This document shows, piece by piece, positions 55,209 through 57,956 of a DNA stretch of 57,956 nucleotides. Position 1 is the first letter of the stretch, and every line of letters starts with the position of its first letter. Source of the stretch: Herminiimonas sp. CN (GTDB taxonomy: Bacteria; Pseudomonadota; Gammaproteobacteria; Burkholderiales; Burkholderiaceae_D); assembly GCF_000622895.1 (NCBI RefSeq), contig NZ_AVCC01000012.1, positions 4 through 57,959 of the forward strand, written 5' to 3'. A program made the translations under genes and the position numbers. The notes beneath the pieces are model-generated. The model was not told the origin of the DNA. It saw only the letters and a list, made by a program, of their open reading frames with translations, and searched no databases.

Positions 55209-57152
55209 TTACGCTTCTACCAGGAATCGGCTACGCATTTCGAGATGCAATGCGTGGCAGAAGTGGGTGCAATAAATCCAGTACGCACCAACTCTATCGG
55301 CCTTGAAAGTGACCGAATGGGTCTCCTGCGGGTTCACGATAAAGTTGATGTTGTAGGTTGGAATCGCGCAACCGTGGGTCAAATCCTCGACCTTGTCATG
55401 GTTGGTCAACGTCAGCGTGACTTCGTCGCCCTTCTTGACCTTGATGATAGGCATGCTGTAGTTCGGCGCTTGCGACATCAGACGCACATGGACCTTGTTG
55501 CCCTTGCGCTCGATGCCTGCATTCTCCGGCTTGACCGCATTCGGAAAGTCATCCATGTTATAGATCTGACGCGTCTTGACCACGTCGCGACGCACGATGA
55601 TGCCGTCGTGCGGTTCCGAATACGCGGTATGGTCCGCGATCAACTGCATCTTGTCGCCGCTGATGTCGACTAATTGCTCTGTTTCCGCATGTAAAGGGCC
55701 GACAGGCAAGAAACGATCCTTGGAGAATTTATTGCCTGAATTCAGGTATTTGCCATCGCATTCCTTGGTCTCGCCCATCGAAGAATAGATATGACCCGGT
55801 TGGTAATGCACGTCCATCTTTTGAATGATCGGATTGGCGGTTTTATCCCCTTTGAACTGGGCAATCGCTTTTTCCACATTCCACTTCGTAGTCTGGCTAT
55901 CGAGGAACAGAGAAGTATATGCATTGCCTCTGCCATCGAAACAGGTATGCAATGGGCCGAGACCAACTTCCGGCTCCGCCACAACGGCATCGCGCTCGGT
56001 TTTCAGGCCGCCATCAAACCATTTGTGCACCAGTGACAGATCGATTACGGTACATGTTGGCGACAATTTTCCGGAGCAAACGAAATATTTGCCATCCGGG
56101 CTGGCATTAACGCCGTGCGGATTTTTGCCGACCGGGACATAACAGGTTACCGAAGTCTTCGGGTCTGGGTTGGCGGCCTTGCGGCCATCGACCACCGGCA
56201 CCTTGGAGGAACCGATCGTCGTAAACTTGCCATCCTTGACCAACTGTTCGATACGCGCCACATTGAAAAATACGCAGGCATCGCGCTCAGCCGACATCAT
56301 GTCGGCCAGGAGCGCGCCATTTTCCGTGTTGTACTGGTTCGAAGCGGCCAGTTTACCGTCGTAGGAAGTGGCAACCAGATCCATATTGCCATCGACGCGG
56401 CACTGCCAGCGCACTTCCATGGTAGCGGCATCCACGCAGCTAAACAGGCAACCCCATTTGCTTGGATCTTCCAGATCGCGACCATCGTTCGGCAGCGGGA
56501 TATGGAATTCGTGACCACAAAACACCCGGGTGGTGTAATTGATTTTCTCATCGACCGGGTCGCGCTTATCGGGAAACATACCGTGGAAGCCCATTACGTT
56601 AGGCAACTGGGTAATCTTGTCGCACTCCATCGTGTCCATGCGGATGCGCGCCAGACGTGAGTGAATCTTGTCATTGACAAACAGCCAGCGGCCATCGTAA
56701 GTGCCGTCCTTGTAACTGCCATGGACGTGATGGGTGTCGCCGGTGGTGTATTTCAGGCTGCCATCGGGCTTGGTGCCGATGATTGCCTTGGATTCGTTGG
56801 TGATGCCCCAGCCCACCATGCAGTCGGTATTGAATACCGGAATCCGTTTCAAGGTACGGCCGGAAGGAAGGCCCAAAATCCGCATCTCGCCGCCGTGTCC
56901 GGCGCTGGTGAAGGCATAGTATTCATCCAGCTGACCAGGGGCTATTTCGTGACCGCCGCTGGCAACCGCTTTGGCCGCAGCAGCCGGAGCTGCCGCGTTT
57001 TTTTTGCCGGAGCTTTCATCCTTGCAGCCGCTCAACCCCAGCGACACGCCCGCGCCAGCCAATCCCAGCAATGCGCTGCGCCCCAGAAAGTTGCGCCGAT
57101 TTCCGAGCTTCGGTGCATCCTCAACCACGATCTTCTTCTTGACGTTATCCAT
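55209..57152 (-). CDS. nosZ: Nitrous oxide reductase (Tat-type)
   Basis: Periplasmic copper enzyme reducing N2O to N2, 647 residues. Tat signal NRRNFLGRSALLGLAG at the N-terminus, so clade I. The CuZ histidines fit DTHHVHGSYKDG, GHEFHIPLP, GPLHTCFDG, GPLHAE and SEPHDG. The CuA site is complete: CTHFCHALHLEM (Cys628, Cys632, His636, Met639). The Tat signal ends in LSGC, a possible lipobox, followed by an Ala/Lys-rich linker. The ATG at 57152 has AAGGAAG upstream. Confidence 0.96.
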   Translation of the reverse strand: MDNVKKKIVVEDAPKLGNRRNFLGRSALLGLAGAGVSLGLSGCKDESSGKKNAAAPAAAAKAVASGGHEIAPGQLDEYYAFTSAGHGGEMRILGLPSGRTLKRIPVFNTDCMVGWGITNESKAIIGTKPDGSLKYTTGDTHHVHGSYKDGTYDGRWLFVNDKIHSRLARIRMDTMECDKITQLPNVMGFHGMFPDKRDPVDEKINYTTRVFCGHEFHIPLPNDGRDLEDPSKWGCLFSCVDAATMEVRWQCRVDGNMDLVATSYDGKLAASNQYNTENGALLADMMSAERDACVFFNVARIEQLVKDGKFTTIGSSKVPVVDGRKAANPDPKTSVTCYVPVGKNPHGVNASPDGKYFVCSGKLSPTCTVIDLSLVHKWFDGGLKTERDAVVAEPEVGLGPLHTCFDGRGNAYTSLFLDSQTTKWNVEKAIAQFKGDKTANPIIQKMDVHYQPGHIYSSMGETKECDGKYLNSGNKFSKDRFLPVGPLHAETEQLVDISGDKMQLIADHTAYSEPHDGIIVRRDVVKTRQIYNMDDFPNAVKPENAGIERKGNKVHVRLMSQAPNYSMPIIKVKKGDEVTLTLTNHDKVEDLTHGCAIPTYNINFIVNPQETHSVTFKADRVGAYWIYCTHFCHALHLEMRSRFLVEA

Positions 57153-57284
57153 CTGCGCTTCTTCCTTTGTGCTGGCTATTAAATCGATTGAACTTCAGGC
57201 TGGGCAAACCCTTTGCCTACCTGGTATTTACCTGTAATGCGGATTACTGCACGCGCATTATCGGCTTTAGAGGCGATAAAAAAC

Positions 57285-57298
57285 ATGATATATATCAA
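57285..57298 (-). promoter_or_regulatory. FNR/DNR-like site upstream of nosZ
   Basis: TTGATATATATCAT on the minus strand differs by one base from the TTGAT-N4-ATCAA consensus of FNR and DNR/NNR regulators. It is 133 bases before the nosZ ATG, a suitable place for low-oxygen or nitric-oxide control. Confidence 0.6.
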
Positions 57299-57375
57299 CA
57301 TGGAATTCTTATCATGGATTAATTTCGCAGTTCAATTTCACCCTTACCGGCCTCCCCCTTAGCCCGCACAACCGC

Positions 57376-57819
57376 TTACTTCAAGCGAACCCCCGCGCCA
57401 TCGGCAACGCTGACCTTGATCGGAATTCCTGCCTGAATACTTTGTGAAACGGTGCAAAATTCCTCGAATTGCCCCAGCACGCGATCAAGGTGCTTGATAT
57501 TGGCGCCCTCCTGCGCAAATTTGATTGCAACGTCCATCCCGACGATGCGCAAGCGGTTGTTGGCGTTCCGATCGATCGTGCACGTTGCCCTGGTAGTAAT
57601 GCCACCGGCATCCTGTCCGTATTTTTTCAGAGAAAACAGCAAGCTCGCCGACAGGCAGTTGGCGGCGGCTGTGAGCAACATATGCGCCGGTGCCGGGCCG
57701 AGCCCCTCGCCCATCGGCGCCGGCTCGTCTACCAGCAATCCCGGAATCGCCTCGCCGAAGTCGACCAGGAACTGGTAATTGTCTTTCTGCGTGATGGTAA
57801 TGCTTACTGTTTCAGCCAT
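57376..57819 (-). CDS. OsmC-family protein
   Basis: A 147-residue OsmC/Ohr-fold protein. The family includes peroxide-reducing enzymes with two cysteines; here Cys55 lies in ANCLSASLL and Cys113 in EFCTVSQSI, the usual positions. N-terminal MAETVSITITQKDNYQFLVD and the GPAPAHMLLTAAANCL helix are typical. A GGAGAGGG site precedes ATG 57819. It is upstream of nosZ in the same direction with a 223-base gap, so it is probably a separate unit. Confidence 0.88.
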   Translation of the reverse strand: MAETVSITITQKDNYQFLVDFGEAIPGLLVDEPAPMGEGLGPAPAHMLLTAAANCLSASLLFSLKKYGQDAGGITTRATCTIDRNANNRLRIVGMDVAIKFAQEGANIKHLDRVLGQFEEFCTVSQSIQAGIPIKVSVADGAGVRLK

Positions 57820-57956
57820 TTTCCCTCTCCTTTTCCCAAAAAATTACCGGCAGCACACGGACGCATTGCGCCGCGAACATGAATTAAAAATGAATTAAAA
57901 CTGCTTGAATCTTACTCTCCTTCACATTAAGATAGTAATCAATTACTTACTTAAAG

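Overview
The window reads as chromosomal DNA of a betaproteobacterium of the order Burkholderiales, probably near Oxalobacteraceae (inferred from protein families such as DUF3460, DUF3305 and DUF3306 and from overall gene content; no database search was possible). The genes describe a facultative denitrifier that oxidises formate, reduces nitrous oxide, takes up and remodels cobalamin, and carries a complex I-like membrane complex.

Layout: (1) 1-4.9 kb: acnB, a tRNA-Ala/tRNA-Glu/tRNA-Glu operon with a clear promoter, and gltX, which charges tRNA-Glu. (2) 4.9-15.6 kb, all on the minus strand: a formate dehydrogenase region (DUF3305, DUF3306, polyferredoxin, TorD-type chaperone, then small Tat protein, fdhA, fdhB, small lipoprotein, cytochrome b gamma subunit, small exported protein, fdhD). 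(3) 15.8-19.8 kb: mrp/apbC, metG (with an in-frame palindromic repeat) and a GNAT acetyltransferase. (4) 20.1-27.3 kb: six tightly packed genes resembling hydrogenase-4 (hyfB, C, E, F, G, I), whose large subunit has lost all four NiFe cysteines. This fits an energy-converting hydrogenase-related (Ehr) complex rather than a hydrogenase. (5) 27.3-31 kb: BamE-like lipoprotein, DUF3460, scpA, panC, cysK. (6) 31.4-44.9 kb: a cobalamin regulon: riboswitch, btuB, btuC, btuD, cobO, cobB, cobU, cbiB, cobD, btuF, cobQ; then a roxA-like oxygenase gene and a divergent bluB with its own cobalamin riboswitch. (7) 45.1-57.8 kb: a DUF445 membrane protein, then on the minus strand nosZ, nosR, nosD, nosF, nosY, nosL, an unrecognised gene, a c-type cytochrome lipoprotein and an apbE (nosX-like) gene; an OsmC-family gene lies upstream.

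The least expected signal is a family of six intergenic elements of 71-73 bp scattered across the window, with conserved ends and a conserved internal TGTATTT box. Three begin one or two bases after a TAA stop codon. Other points are a one-base frameshift in a nine-T run of nosY, a lipobox in the Tat signal of NosZ, a repeat-derived linker in MetG, and several uncharacterised proteins within the formate dehydrogenase and nos clusters.
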